From an uncultured Cyclobacteriaceae bacterium (GTDB taxonomy: Bacteria; Bacteroidota; Bacteroidia; Cytophagales; Cyclobacteriaceae), in NCBI GenBank assembly GCA_937146645.1, contig CAKZRQ010000016.1:235224-299223 (forward strand): a stretch of 64,000 nucleotides of DNA. The letters run 5' to 3'. A model generated the notes under the pieces. It was not told where the DNA came from. It was given only the letters and a program-made list of their open reading frames with translations, and did not search any database. A program made the position numbers and the translations under genes. Below are positions 52,251 to 61,701 of the stretch, piece by piece. Positions within the stretch are counted from its first letter, which is position 1, and every line of letters starts with the position of its first letter.

Positions 52251-53903
52251 CTATTTCCGTTCCAGGAAATAGTAGACTTTTCCATTTTTGTCCAGAACAT
52301 TTTCGAATTCTGGATTGGAGACGTTCAGTAACAATTCTGGAATAGCCCGGGAATTCCAGTTGGTAGATAGTTTTTTCATCTCAAATCCGCTGTAATCTAT
52401 GCTGTCCAGATATCGATCTTCTACGATTAGTCGATTGTAATCGGAGATTGCATCTCGGAACTCAAATCTTGGTAGATCGATGAAATTGAAGTTTTCACCA
52501 AGTCCAATTCGAATCTTGCTGCTCACATGAAGGTTGCCAATGAACCCGATGGACTCCTTAGTAGAAATATTTTGGCTAACTACAAACTCTTTGGCTTGCT
52601 GACCCTGCTCGGGAAGCGAGATTTGATAAGTGGATATGGAGGCTCCAAAGAATAAGTGCAAAATGGAATAAGCGATGGCTTTGGGTAGTTTTTCGCCGCT
52701 AAGGAAAAGTCTTGAAATGTAGATTAGGGCAGCAACCGCTAATCCCATTTGGAACCAGATAATTGGACTCCCATCCAAAAAGATGTTCAGATAAGCCCCG
52801 AATGCCAGAATGATGAGATTCAGAATCAGGAAGAAACCAAGTGCCCATTTCTGTGGCCGAATCTTTCCCAGAAATCCATTTTTTATCAAAATCCATGAAA
52901 GTCCAATCGCTGTCATCGGTATGACCGGAAGAAGGTAGCGCTCATAGAATTTACTGGTCAATGCAGACATCCCTAGCATTCCAATCACCCAAAGGGCAAT
53001 GAATGTAAGTGTTGCTTTTTCTTCTTTTGAGAGGTTTTTGAATATGGATTTCAGACCAGTGAACCCAAATAGGAACCAGGGTATAAATCCCACGACCATC
53101 AGCAAAGTGGCGATAAGACCATTACTGAGGATCAATCCAAATCTCGATCCTACTCGTGTCCCCACCTGATCATAAAGAAAAGAATCCAGATATTCTGATC
53201 CATGAATTTGGTACATGGCGACGAACCAGAAACAGGCCACGATCAAACTCACCAGAATCGCTGGGATATTCAGAAGCTTTGTAATTTTTATCTTTTGCCA
53301 TGGGTTTAACAAAAGGAAAAGAATACCGAGTCCACCAAGAGCCACCGCTGGTAAACCCTTGACCTCGAATGCCAGAGCAAGCCCTAAATAGATTAGCCAG
53401 GAATATTTATTTGGAGTTTGATTTCCGTACCTCAGATAGCCTGCAAAACCCAAACCAGCCATGGTCATGGTCATCGCCAGCAGAACATCGGGAATGGACC
53501 GGGTGGCACTGAAAATCAGAATCGGATGAGAAGCTACGATCAGAGCAGTTAAGGCCGCAACTTTCTTATCATTCAGGGAAAGCTTTGCGGCAGCATAGGC
53601 TAATCCAACCGTAGCTGCACCAGCCAGCCAAAAGAAAAACCGGGAGGCAAGGGGCGTAATTCCAAAGATTTTATATCCCGCAAGAACTGCCCAATAGCTA
53701 AGGATTGGCTTTTTAAATCGGAGTTCACCGGAGCCAAGATAGGTGGTGAGGTAATCCCCGTTTTGAAGCATTTTGAGCGCAGCGTCAGAATAATACATTT
53801 CATCCGGATAGTGCATGTGGAATGCCAGGGCGAAAGGCCCAACGAAGGCGAGAAAGGCCGCCATCACTATCCATGGATTTATGTTCAGCTCACTTTGGCT
53901 CAT
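52251..53903 (-). CDS. GT39-family membrane glycosyltransferase
   Basis: A 550-residue polytopic protein. The first loop has YPDEMYYSDAALKMLQNGD and the FKKPILSYW pattern typical of PMT_2/ArnT enzymes (lipid A 4-amino-arabinose transferase family); the last 110 residues form a soluble periplasmic domain. Polyprenyl-phosphate sugar is the expected donor, and the GT2 gene just upstream on the other strand could make it. It shares no spacer with the convergent partner GT39. Confidence 0.85.
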   Translation of the reverse strand: MSQSELNINPWIVMAAFLAFVGPFALAFHMHYPDEMYYSDAALKMLQNGDYLTTYLGSGELRFKKPILSYWAVLAGYKIFGITPLASRFFFWLAGAATVGLAYAAAKLSLNDKKVAALTALIVASHPILIFSATRSIPDVLLAMTMTMAGLGFAGYLRYGNQTPNKYSWLIYLGLALAFEVKGLPAVALGGLGILFLLLNPWQKIKITKLLNIPAILVSLIVACFWFVAMYQIHGSEYLDSFLYDQVGTRVGSRFGLILSNGLIATLLMVVGFIPWFLFGFTGLKSIFKNLSKEEKATLTFIALWVIGMLGMSALTSKFYERYLLPVIPMTAIGLSWILIKNGFLGKIRPQKWALGFFLILNLIILAFGAYLNIFLDGSPIIWFQMGLAVAALIYISRLFLSGEKLPKAIAYSILHLFFGASISTYQISLPEQGQQAKEFVVSQNISTKESIGFIGNLHVSSKIRIGLGENFNFIDLPRFEFRDAISDYNRLIVEDRYLDSIDYSGFEMKKLSTNWNSRAIPELLLNVSNPEFENVLDKNGKVYYFLERK

Positions 53904-54022
53904 GCCGCAAAGATAAGCCGAATGAATTTTCTCTAACCAAATATCATTCGGTTTCAGCTCCGATTCTCCCTATTTTTTTGTCGCAGGAGATATTTGCCGT
54001 ATTTTTGACGAAATTTTATGCC

Positions 54023-55021
54023 ATGAGCCAGCCGAAATTATCCGTAGTCATTACGGTCTATAATGAAGAAGAAAATATCAAGCCTTTGTTGGAGCAGGTT
54101 TATGCAGCTCTCACAGAGATTGATTATGAAGTAATCCTTATCGAGGATGGCTCTACGGATAAGACGGTAGAGGAGGTTAAGAAGCATGCCAATACCCGAA
54201 CTAAGCTTATCATATTTAATCGAAATCGTGGGCAAACTACGGCTTTGGCAGCAGGTATTGATCAGGCCACTGGGGAATATATCGCCACCATGGATGGGGA
54301 TCTTCAGAATGATCCATCCGATCTTCCTATGATGCTGAACAAGGCGATCGACGAGGAATGGGATGTGGTGGCAGGAAGACGAGCGAATCGTAAGGATGGC
54401 TTTGTGCTGAGAAAGATTCCGAGTAAAATCGCCAACTGGGTGATTCGGAATACGACCAAGGTCTACCTGAAAGATTATGGCTGCACCCTTCGGGTTTACA
54501 AAGCTGATATTGCTCAGAATATGGGGCTTTATGGTGAGCTTCATAGATTCATTCCAGTTCTTGCTAAGGAGCAGGGAGCAAGGATGACTGAGGTAGATGT
54601 AAAGCATCACCCAAGGATTCACGGAGAATCTAAATATGGATTGAGCAGGACGTTCAAGGTTATGTCAGATTTGATTCTGATGCTCTTTTTCCAGAAGTAT
54701 TTTCAGCGGCCAATCCACCTTTTTGGAGGCATAGGTATTATCTCATTTCTAATTGGTTCTGCCATCAGTTTTTACTTGCTAATTCTAAAGCTTTTTGGCG
54801 AAGATATTTGGGGAAGACCTTTGATGATTCTGGGCTTTATTCTGATCCTAGGAGGGATTCAATTAATCACCACGGGGATCATTGCAGAGATCATCGTAAG
54901 AACCTACTTCGAATCACAGGATAAGAAAACCTATAAGATTAAGTCCATCTACGTCGGTGAAAAATCTGCCGATGTAACCACTAGCGAGGTAGAAAATTCA
55001 CCGATCACTGAGCAGGAGTGA
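54023..55021 (+). CDS. GT2-family polyprenyl-phosphate glycosyltransferase (DPM1/ArnC-like)
   Basis: The ATG at 54023 gives MSQPKLSVVITVYNEEENI; the long upstream frame overlaps the divergent gene and is rejected. 332 residues: a GT-A domain with EDGSTDKT and the MDGDLQNDP metal site (DGDLQ), RRANRKDGF and a QDP-type region, followed by two C-terminal membrane helices (about 233-255 and 268-292). Such enzymes transfer a sugar from a nucleotide donor to undecaprenyl phosphate. Four-base overlap with the next gene points to a flippase partner. Confidence 0.9.
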   Translation: MSQPKLSVVITVYNEEENIKPLLEQVYAALTEIDYEVILIEDGSTDKTVEEVKKHANTRTKLIIFNRNRGQTTALAAGIDQATGEYIATMDGDLQNDPSDLPMMLNKAIDEEWDVVAGRRANRKDGFVLRKIPSKIANWVIRNTTKVYLKDYGCTLRVYKADIAQNMGLYGELHRFIPVLAKEQGARMTEVDVKHHPRIHGESKYGLSRTFKVMSDLILMLFFQKYFQRPIHLFGGIGIISFLIGSAISFYLLILKLFGEDIWGRPLMILGFILILGGIQLITTGIIAEIIVRTYFESQDKKTYKIKSIYVGEKSADVTTSEVENSPITEQE

Positions 55022-55902
55022 GTAAGTCTGAATCCGGGCTGGGGAAAAAGCTGAAGACGGGTTTAAAGATTGTCCTCACTGGACTCGCTCTTTATCTGGT
55101 TTTTCGAAAGATAGATACCCAGCAATTACTGGAGATCGTCAAGACTATTTCCTGGTTTTGGCTTATTCCTGCTGTATTGCTCTTTGTCCTGAGCAAAGTC
55201 GCTACCGCTGTTCGATTGAATCTATATTTCAAGAATATTGGTCTTTACATTTCGGAGAAAACGAACTTCAGACTTTACCTGATCGGGATGTTCTATAACC
55301 TCTTTCTTCCAGGCGGAATTGGAGGAGATGGGTACAAAGTTTACCTGCTAAATAAGGAATTTAAGACTCCAGTGAAGAAGCTGGTTCAGTCCGCCTTGTT
55401 GGACAGACTTGGGGGTTTGGTGGCTATCGTTTTCCTGATGTTTGGCTTGTTTCTTTTGGTGGATCCGGAGCTTGACTTTGTAGAATCGAGCCTATGGAAT
55501 ATCCTAATGGCGGCTGGACTGGTATTGACTATTCCTGGGTTCTGGATCGTTCAAAAACTTCTTTTCAAGGAATATCTTCCCTCATTCTGGTCAGCAAACC
55601 TTTGGTCATTTATTGGGCAGATTTCTCAATTGATTTGTGCCTGGTTTATACTGATGGCTCTTGGTATACATGAAAAGATTTTAGCGTATCAGTTGGTCTT
55701 TTTGCTGTCCTCAATTGTATCGGTTCTTCCTTTGACCATTGGAGGTGTCGGTGCCAGAGAATTAGTCTTTGTGTACGCACATTCCTACGCGGGAATTGAA
55801 GAAACGGCTGCTGTGGCCTTTAGCTTGATTTTCTTCTTGATTACGGCAGGGGTCTCTTTAGCAGGGGCATTTGTGAAAGTTGAGCTTGAGCAAAGCCAAT
55901 GA
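55018..55902 (+). CDS. Lysylphosphatidylglycerol-synthase-type TM (flippase-like) protein
   Basis: Starts with GTG at 55018, inside the GT2 stop (GTGA overlap). 294 residues, about eight helices, with the LPG_synthase_TM (PF03706-type) features: FLPGGIGGDGYKVYLL near residue 95, a SALLDRLGGL motif and SVLPLTIGGVGARELVF near 240. These proteins accompany polyprenyl-phosphate glycosyltransferases and are thought to help flip the lipid-linked product. Confidence 0.87.
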   Translation: MSKSESGLGKKLKTGLKIVLTGLALYLVFRKIDTQQLLEIVKTISWFWLIPAVLLFVLSKVATAVRLNLYFKNIGLYISEKTNFRLYLIGMFYNLFLPGGIGGDGYKVYLLNKEFKTPVKKLVQSALLDRLGGLVAIVFLMFGLFLLVDPELDFVESSLWNILMAAGLVLTIPGFWIVQKLLFKEYLPSFWSANLWSFIGQISQLICAWFILMALGIHEKILAYQLVFLLSSIVSVLPLTIGGVGARELVFVYAHSYAGIEETAAVAFSLIFFLITAGVSLAGAFVKVELEQSQ

Positions 55903-55943
55903 GCTTGAATTATTTACTTTTGTCCAGAACTTAAAAATCCCAC

Positions 55944-56759
55944 ATGACCCGCTCCGAACTTTTCGCCCAAATACAGAAAAAATCATCCTTTTTGTGCGTT
56001 GGGCTAGATCCTGATTTAAATAAGATTCCCTCTCACTTACTCAAGGAGGAAGATCCGATTTTTTCCTTCTGCAAGCAGATCATTGAAGAGACGGGGGATT
56101 TTGCAGTAGCATACAAGCCGAATATTGCCTTCTTTGAAGCCTTGGGAGCCAAAGGCTGGGAAACATTAGCAAAAGTGGAAGAGCTTATCCCAGATGAGAT
56201 ATTTACCATCGCCGATGCAAAGCGTGGAGATATCGGGAATACATCCAAACTTTATGCAAGAGCCTTTTTCGATACGATGGACTTCGATTCCATCACCGTG
56301 GCTCCATACATGGGTAAGGATTCAGTGTCACCATTTCTTGAATTCGAGAATAAGTGGGTGATTTTATTGGCCTTGACTTCGAATGCAGGTTCATCTGATT
56401 TTCAATTGATTCAAGACGAATCTGGGCAACCCCTTTATAAATCAATTTTGGCAAAAAGTCAGGAATGGGGAAGCCCGGAAAACCTAATGTATGTCGTTGG
56501 TGCAACTCGTGGAGAGCTGATAGGAGAAGTTCGTAAAGCAGCACCAGAAAATTTCTTCTTAGTTCCTGGGGTCGGAGCTCAGGGAGGAAGTCTTTCGGAA
56601 GTGGCTAAATATGGAATGAATTCTACCTGCGGACTTCTTGTGAATTCTAGCCGGGGAATAATTTATGCCTCAGGAAAAAAAGACTTTGCGAAAGCATCCA
56701 GAGCAGAAGCTCAAAAGCTGCAGGAGCAAATGAAGCAGCTTCTAGATACTCACCTATAA
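55944..56759 (+). CDS. pyrF: Orotidine 5'-phosphate decarboxylase (type 2)
   Basis: A 271-residue TIM-barrel enzyme that makes UMP. The segments [14 protein letters not shown] (start), [12 protein letters not shown] and [15 protein letters not shown] (catalytic Asp-x-Lys) and [10 protein letters not shown] are all present and mark the longer type-2 family. Forty bases downstream of the flippase-like gene, so possibly in the same unit. Confidence 0.95.
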   Translation: MTRSELFAQIQKKSSFLCVGLDPDLNKIPSHLLKEEDPIFSFCKQIIEETGDFAVAYKPNIAFFEALGAKGWETLAKVEELIPDEIFTIADAKRGDIGNTSKLYARAFFDTMDFDSITVAPYMGKDSVSPFLEFENKWVILLALTSNAGSSDFQLIQDESGQPLYKSILAKSQEWGSPENLMYVVGATRGELIGEVRKAAPENFFLVPGVGAQGGSLSEVAKYGMNSTCGLLVNSSRGIIYASGKKDFAKASRAEAQKLQEQMKQLLDTHL

Positions 56760-56821
56760 AGGCTCTCATTTATTTCTAAGAATTTCGTTATATTCCATAG
56801 ACTTTTTGATATGAACATTCT

Positions 56822-58111
56822 ATGGATTTTCGCGAGGATTTTTTGCAGCTCGTCTGGAAGTATCAATACTTCGATAAGAAAGAGCTAAGGACTACTGAGG
56901 GTGATTTGGTCACCATTACAAAAGTTGGATTTCAAAACTCTGGAGGAGGTCCTGATTTTTCGGAAGCCACTATTTCTATCCAGGGAGTGGAGCTACATGG
57001 TCATGTGGAAATTCATAAAAAGTCTGGCGACTGGAAGCAACATGCTCATAATTCCGACCCAGCTTATAATTCAGTGATCCTTCATGTGGTTTGGGAAGAC
57101 GATAAACCTGTCCTTCGAAATGATGCCACATCCATGCCCACATTGGAGTTGAAAGGGAGGATTTTTTTGGATGTATGGAAGAGATACAGGGACTCACTTG
57201 ATTTTAATGAAAAGCTTCCTTGTTCCAGCCGCATAGCCAAAGTTCCTAAGATTATTAGATTTTCTGCTTTGGAAAAGGCCTTGGTTGAGCGGCTCGAGGA
57301 AAAGTCTGATCTGGTTTTGGAAATACTGAATGAAACCAAAGGAGACTGGGAGGAAACCTCCTATCGATGGCTGTTTCGCTGTTTTGGATTTAAACGGAAT
57401 GCCGAATCTATGCAGGAATTGGCCAAGCTCCTTCCTTACAAAATTTTGAAAAAGCATAGACCACAAGTTTCCATCATGGAAGCCATGCTTTTTGGTCAGG
57501 CAGGGCTTTTTCCTGATGAGGGTACCGAACCCTATGTGGATTTTCTTAAGAAGGAGTATGCCTTCTTCAGGCAAAAGTATTCATGGAATAGGCAATTGAA
57601 ATATCAGAATTGGGATTTCGCCAGAGTGAGACCCGGTAACTTTCCGACACTTAGAATAGCTCAATTGGCTGCTATTTTATCCAAGGCTCCAGATTTGCAG
57701 AGTTGTATTTTTGAGGATGCTCAAGACTTCCAGTCTTTCAAAAAGGTATTTCAGGTGGAACCCAGTGATTTCTGGAAATACCATTACAGCTTTGCGGATC
57801 AGGCTAAAAAAGCTCAAGTAAAAAAGGTATCAAACACGGTTCTACATCTGCTGATGATCAATTTTGTCACTCCACTTTGGTTTGCATACGGTCGATACTA
57901 TGATCATCCGGAATGGAAAGAGAGATGCTTTGATCTGCTTCAAACTTTGCCGCAGGAAACCAATTCAATCACCAAGCTCTATTCGAATCCGGGATGGAAA
58001 CCGGAGAATGGATTCGATAGTCAGGGGATGATTGGATTGTATAAAAACTACTGTTCACCAAAGAAGTGTCTGCAGTGCAAAGTGGGTCAGAGTCTGATCA
58101 AATCAGATTAA
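56822..58111 (+). CDS. DUF2851 family protein
   Basis: A 429-residue soluble protein with the family's marks: FLQLVWKYQYFDKKEL at the start, SGGGPDFSEATI, ELHGHVEIHKKSGDWKQH (a His-rich, possible metal or nuclease-like site) and the C-terminal cysteine set CSPKKCLQCKVG. DUF2851 is widespread in Bacteroidota; its HGHVE...DW.H motif recalls PD-(D/E)XK-like folds, but no activity is proven. Neighbours are pyrF and an acetyltransferase. Confidence 0.87.
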   Translation: MDFREDFLQLVWKYQYFDKKELRTTEGDLVTITKVGFQNSGGGPDFSEATISIQGVELHGHVEIHKKSGDWKQHAHNSDPAYNSVILHVVWEDDKPVLRNDATSMPTLELKGRIFLDVWKRYRDSLDFNEKLPCSSRIAKVPKIIRFSALEKALVERLEEKSDLVLEILNETKGDWEETSYRWLFRCFGFKRNAESMQELAKLLPYKILKKHRPQVSIMEAMLFGQAGLFPDEGTEPYVDFLKKEYAFFRQKYSWNRQLKYQNWDFARVRPGNFPTLRIAQLAAILSKAPDLQSCIFEDAQDFQSFKKVFQVEPSDFWKYHYSFADQAKKAQVKKVSNTVLHLLMINFVTPLWFAYGRYYDHPEWKERCFDLLQTLPQETNSITKLYSNPGWKPENGFDSQGMIGLYKNYCSPKKCLQCKVGQSLIKSD

Positions 58112-58171
58112 GAAGGAAAATTGTACAAAGGCTTAATTTCTAGTAATTTTGCAGCTCAGAAATTTAGACCT

Positions 58172-58810
58172 ATGGAAAATCCGGTATTAATATTTGGCGC
58201 TAAAGGAATCGCGCATCCAGCATTAGAGATATTCAATAGTAATCAGGTGGTGGTTTATGGCTTCCTGGATGAAGATGAAGGACTTCACGGAACTGAGATC
58301 AATACTGTTGGTGTCCTTGGGAATCCTGAAGATGATGGCTTTTTGAAGCTGATCGGAAGGAAGACTGAAGCCTTTGTCGCAGTGGATGATCCAAAGTACA
58401 GAAGATTCCTTGTCAAGCTGCTCAATGAGCGAAGGAAAGTACAGCCGGTCAATGCTATTCATGAGACTTCATATATCTCAACCGATGCGGCGATAGGTCA
58501 TGGGAATTTCATCAATGCACGAGTGAATATTGGAGCTGGTGCTGAGCTTGGAAGCCATTGTATTCTTCATACGGCTGCCGTTATTGATCATCATGTGAAG
58601 GCGGGGGATTTTGTGCAGGTTGGCGCGGGTTCTATGATCAACTCTGAAGTTGAGATAGGAGAAGGAGCATTTATTGGTTCTGGTGTGACCATAGTTTCAG
58701 GTGTGAAAATTGGAAAAAATGCACGTATCGGGGCAGGATCTGTGGTGATCGCCGATGTGGAGGAAGAGCAAACAGTTTTTGGAAATCCAGCTGCACCAAT
58801 TAAGTCCTGA
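58172..58810 (+). CDS. NeuD/PglD-type sugar O/N-acyltransferase (hexapeptide repeat)
   Basis: The ATG at 58172 starts the Rossmann-like domain PVLIFGAKGIAHPALEIF. 212 residues: N-terminal PglD-like domain to about 85, then a left-handed beta helix of hexapeptide repeats (IGHGNFINARVNIGAGAEL ... IGENA-like VKIGKNARIGAGSVV). The catalytic His is probably in VIDHHVKAG. It acetylates a nucleotide sugar or similar; substrate unknown and no glycan cluster beside it. Confidence 0.85.
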   Translation: MENPVLIFGAKGIAHPALEIFNSNQVVVYGFLDEDEGLHGTEINTVGVLGNPEDDGFLKLIGRKTEAFVAVDDPKYRRFLVKLLNERRKVQPVNAIHETSYISTDAAIGHGNFINARVNIGAGAELGSHCILHTAAVIDHHVKAGDFVQVGAGSMINSEVEIGEGAFIGSGVTIVSGVKIGKNARIGAGSVVIADVEEEQTVFGNPAAPIKS

Positions 58811-58907
58811 TTAAATAGTACCTTTGTGTGATAATAAGAAGTTTAGAATTCTAAAGAATTTCCAGACTTCAAGATTCAAATAATAGTAATTCGAAAATCA
58901 AATAACA

Positions 58908-58923
58908 CCCTGCCGAAACAGGG
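58908..58923 (+). promoter_or_regulatory. Leader hairpin just upstream of trhO
   Basis: CCCTG (58908-58912) pairs with CAGGG (58919-58923), six-base loop, ending eight bases before the ATG; it would sit where the ribosome binds. TACCTTTG at 58819-58826 fits TAnnTTTG and may be the promoter, giving a leader of about 100 bases. Confidence 0.4.
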
Positions 58924-58931
58924 CTTTAGTT

Positions 58932-59900
58932 ATGGAAAATAAAGATTACCAAGTTTTACTCTATTACTGCTACGCCAAAATAGAGGACGCCCAAGAGTAT
59001 CGAGAGCAGCATCATTTATTCTGTATTGAAAACAACATTCGCGGTCGAATCATTATCTCTGATGAAGGTTTGAATGGAACAGTTTCTGGATTAAAAGAAG
59101 ATACTGAAAAGTACATGGCTTATGTGCATTCAGATCCTCGGTTCGCTAAAACCGAGTTTAAGATCGATGCAAGTGATCAACATGCTTTTTCAAAAATTCA
59201 CGTAAGATATAAGCCTGAAATCGTTCACAGTTCCCTTAGACATTTGGACCCAAATGAAAAGACCGGAAAGCATCTGGAGCCTGAAGAATTCAGGAAGATG
59301 AAGGATGAACAGGATGTGGTGGTTCTTGATGTCCGTTCCAATTATGAACATGAGTTAGGGCACTTTAAAAATGCGGTGACCCTCGATATGGATAACTTCC
59401 GGGACTTCCCTGAGAAGGTTAAGGAGCTCGATCATCTGAAGGGCAAAAAGGTATTGACTTACTGCACCGGTGGTATCAAGTGTGAGAAAGCATCCGCATA
59501 TCTTCTTGAGCAAGGTTTCGAAGATGTTTACCAACTACATGGCGGGATCATAAAGTATGGCAAAGAGGCTCAAGGCGAAGATTTCGAGGGCAAGTGCTAT
59601 GTATTTGATAACCGAATCGCGGTGGATGTTAATTCTGTTAATCCATCCGTGGTATCCAAATGTCATGTATGCGAGAAGCCAAGTGAGCGCATGATTAACT
59701 GTGCTAATCCTACTTGTAATATTCATGTACCTATTTGTGAATCCTGTGCTCAAGAATTGGAAGGCGCTTGCTCCACAGAGTGCAAAGAGCATCCGGAGAA
59801 GAGGCCTTATGATGGAACTGGCTATTACCAAAAAGAAAGCAACGGGTACAACCCTTACAAGGGCTGGAAGAGAGAAACTTCCAAGACTTTAAGCTCTTAA
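58932..59900 (+). CDS. trhO: Oxygen-dependent tRNA uridine(34) hydroxylase TrhO (rhodanese family)
   Basis: A 322-residue protein: N-terminal acylphosphatase-like domain (DEGLNGTVSGLKED), central rhodanese domain with catalytic Cys178 in YCTGGIKCEKAS, and a C-terminal cysteine-rich part with several CxxC pairs (CHVCEKPSERMINC, CESCAQELEGACSTEC). TrhO uses O2 to make 5-hydroxyuridine at tRNA position 34. Three bases upstream of the next gene, likely a two-gene unit. Confidence 0.93.
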   Translation: MENKDYQVLLYYCYAKIEDAQEYREQHHLFCIENNIRGRIIISDEGLNGTVSGLKEDTEKYMAYVHSDPRFAKTEFKIDASDQHAFSKIHVRYKPEIVHSSLRHLDPNEKTGKHLEPEEFRKMKDEQDVVVLDVRSNYEHELGHFKNAVTLDMDNFRDFPEKVKELDHLKGKKVLTYCTGGIKCEKASAYLLEQGFEDVYQLHGGIIKYGKEAQGEDFEGKCYVFDNRIAVDVNSVNPSVVSKCHVCEKPSERMINCANPTCNIHVPICESCAQELEGACSTECKEHPEKRPYDGTGYYQKESNGYNPYKGWKRETSKTLSS

Positions 59901-59903
59901 TCG

Positions 59904-60758
59904 ATGAATAGAATCCCCGAATCTGAATTGATTCTGAATGAAGATGGGAGTATTTATCACCTGCATCTTTATCCTGATCAGATTGGGGATTTGATTTTTA
60001 CAGTGGGTGACCCAGATCGTGTAGCCGAGGTTTCCAAATATTTCGATTCCCTCGATTTTCAGAATTCGAAACGGGAATTTGTTACGCATAGCGGACGGAT
60101 AGGTGGCAGGAAAGTCTCGGCCATGAGTACCGGAATGGGTACTGATAATGTGGAAATTTTCATGAATGAGTTGGATGCTTTGGTGAATATTGATCTTGAG
60201 AATCGAACCATCAAAAAGGAGTTAACTCAACTTCAAATCGTGCGATTAGGAACTTCTGGAGCTATTCAGCCTAATATTCCTGTTGGGAGTTTATTGCTTT
60301 CGGAGAAGGCCATTGGGATTGATACCATGATGAATTTTTATCCTGACTCCTCCAAGAATCAGGATTTGGCCAGGGCTTTTAAGGAATTCCTAAAATTGGA
60401 TTTTACCCCATATCAGACGGAAGCATCTTTGGCCTTATCAGCCAAAGCTAATCAAGGGTTCATTCAAGGCATAACACTAACTGCTCCTGGATTTTATGCT
60501 CCGCAAGGTCGAGAAATCAGATATTCTACGAAAATCAGTGACTATGCCCAAAAGATTCAGGAGTTTGAATATGGCGGTCAAAGCATTACTAATCTCGAGA
60601 TGGAGACTGCAGGTTACTACGCTCTCGGAGAATTGCTTGGTCATGAGGTACTAAGCTTGAATGCCATTCTTGCTAATCGGGCTTTAGGTACTTTTGATTC
60701 TAATCCTTCCAGGACCGTCGAAAAGTTGATTGAAAAAGCCCTGTCAATTTTTGTCTGA
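59904..60758 (+). CDS. Nucleoside phosphorylase (uridine phosphorylase-like)
   Basis: A 284-residue PNP/UDP family enzyme: GDPDRVAEVSKYFDS near residue 34 (phosphate-binding GDP.R), STGMGTDNVEIF, RLGTSGAIQP and NLEMETAGYYALG (base/ribose site). It splits nucleosides with phosphate for salvage. The substrate (uridine or purine) cannot be fixed by eye; the ETAG rather than a strict EMET signature is similar to Bacteroidota uridine phosphorylases. Confidence 0.88.
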   Translation: MNRIPESELILNEDGSIYHLHLYPDQIGDLIFTVGDPDRVAEVSKYFDSLDFQNSKREFVTHSGRIGGRKVSAMSTGMGTDNVEIFMNELDALVNIDLENRTIKKELTQLQIVRLGTSGAIQPNIPVGSLLLSEKAIGIDTMMNFYPDSSKNQDLARAFKEFLKLDFTPYQTEASLALSAKANQGFIQGITLTAPGFYAPQGREIRYSTKISDYAQKIQEFEYGGQSITNLEMETAGYYALGELLGHEVLSLNAILANRALGTFDSNPSRTVEKLIEKALSIFV

Positions 60759-60817
60759 TTGGACCATTAAAGCTCCATTAGCTGGGGAAATTTGTTCAAT
60801 CTTACCTAATTTCCCTT

Positions 60818-61534
60818 ATGAGCGAACTCACCGAACAGATAATAGCCAAGCTTCAGGACAAGGCAATTCCCGAGAAGGCGGAATTCTATCCTAATTTTTT
60901 CAAAACTGGCCCTGGGGAATATGGGGAGGGAGATAAATTTCTAGGAGTGATTGTTCCTGAGCAGCGGAAGGTTGCCAAAATGGTGGCTAAGGATATTAGC
61001 TATGAAGAAGTCGATCACCTTTTGAAAAACCCTTATCACGAAGTCAGACTTTGTGCTCTTTTTACCCTTGTTTATAAGTATCAGAAATTGAAGTCAGAAG
61101 CCGAGCAAAAGGAGCTTGTAGAGTTCTACCTCGATCATGTGGACTATATCAATAACTGGGATTTAGTGGATACTACCTGCCATCCCATTTTGGGTCATTA
61201 CTATCAAAACAGAGATAAAAAGCTGTTTTATGATTTTGCTAAAAGTGGTCATCTCTGGAAGCAACGGATCGCCATGATCACTTCCTTATATTGGATCAAA
61301 AGAGGAGAGTTCGAAGATGCCCTGGCATTCGCTGAAATCCTAAGGAATCATCCCCATGATCTGATGCATAAAGCTGTAGGTTGGATGCTCAGGGAGATTG
61401 GAAAGATGGACATGGATGTTGAGATGGATTTCTTGAAGAAGTATTATTCGGAAATGCCGCGAACTATGCTACGGTATGCCATCGAAAAATTTCCGGAAGA
61501 TCTGAGGCAGGATTTTTTGAAAGGAAGAGTTTAG
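60818..61534 (+). CDS. AlkD-type DNA alkylation repair protein
   Basis: A 238-residue HEAT-repeat-like glycosylase family protein (DNA_alkylation). FLGVIVPEQRKVAK near residue 47, WDLVDTTCHPILGHY near 124 (the catalytic Asp is in WDLVD) and HDLMHKAVGWMLREIGK near 190 are diagnostic. It removes positively charged alkylated bases such as 3-methyladenine without base flipping. Alone or at the end of the trhO unit. Confidence 0.92.
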   Translation: MSELTEQIIAKLQDKAIPEKAEFYPNFFKTGPGEYGEGDKFLGVIVPEQRKVAKMVAKDISYEEVDHLLKNPYHEVRLCALFTLVYKYQKLKSEAEQKELVEFYLDHVDYINNWDLVDTTCHPILGHYYQNRDKKLFYDFAKSGHLWKQRIAMITSLYWIKRGEFEDALAFAEILRNHPHDLMHKAVGWMLREIGKMDMDVEMDFLKKYYSEMPRTMLRYAIEKFPEDLRQDFLKGRV

Positions 61535-61544
61535 GAGACAGTCT

Positions 61545-61700
61545 CAGTAGCCAGTAGAAAAGGATGAAAGCTGAATTTTAATGGCTGAAATTAACCTCAG
61601 TGCTTTACTCCGTGTTCTCAGCGCCTCTGTGGTGGAGAAATAGTCAGTGTCAGTAGTAGGCTGGAGAGAAAGCTGAATTCTGAAGTTTGAAAACTGGGAG
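61545..61700. repeat. Low-complexity intergenic repeats between alkD and uup
   Basis: Short words GAAAGCTGAA and GAAGTTTGAAAACTGG occur here as in other gaps (near 14700 and 27600), plus a segment (about 61594-61637) of the CTCCGTGTTCTCAGCGCCTC type that is common as a dispersed repeat in Bacteroidota and cyanobacteria. No terminator is evident between the convergent genes. Confidence 0.5.
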
Positions 61701-61701
61701 C

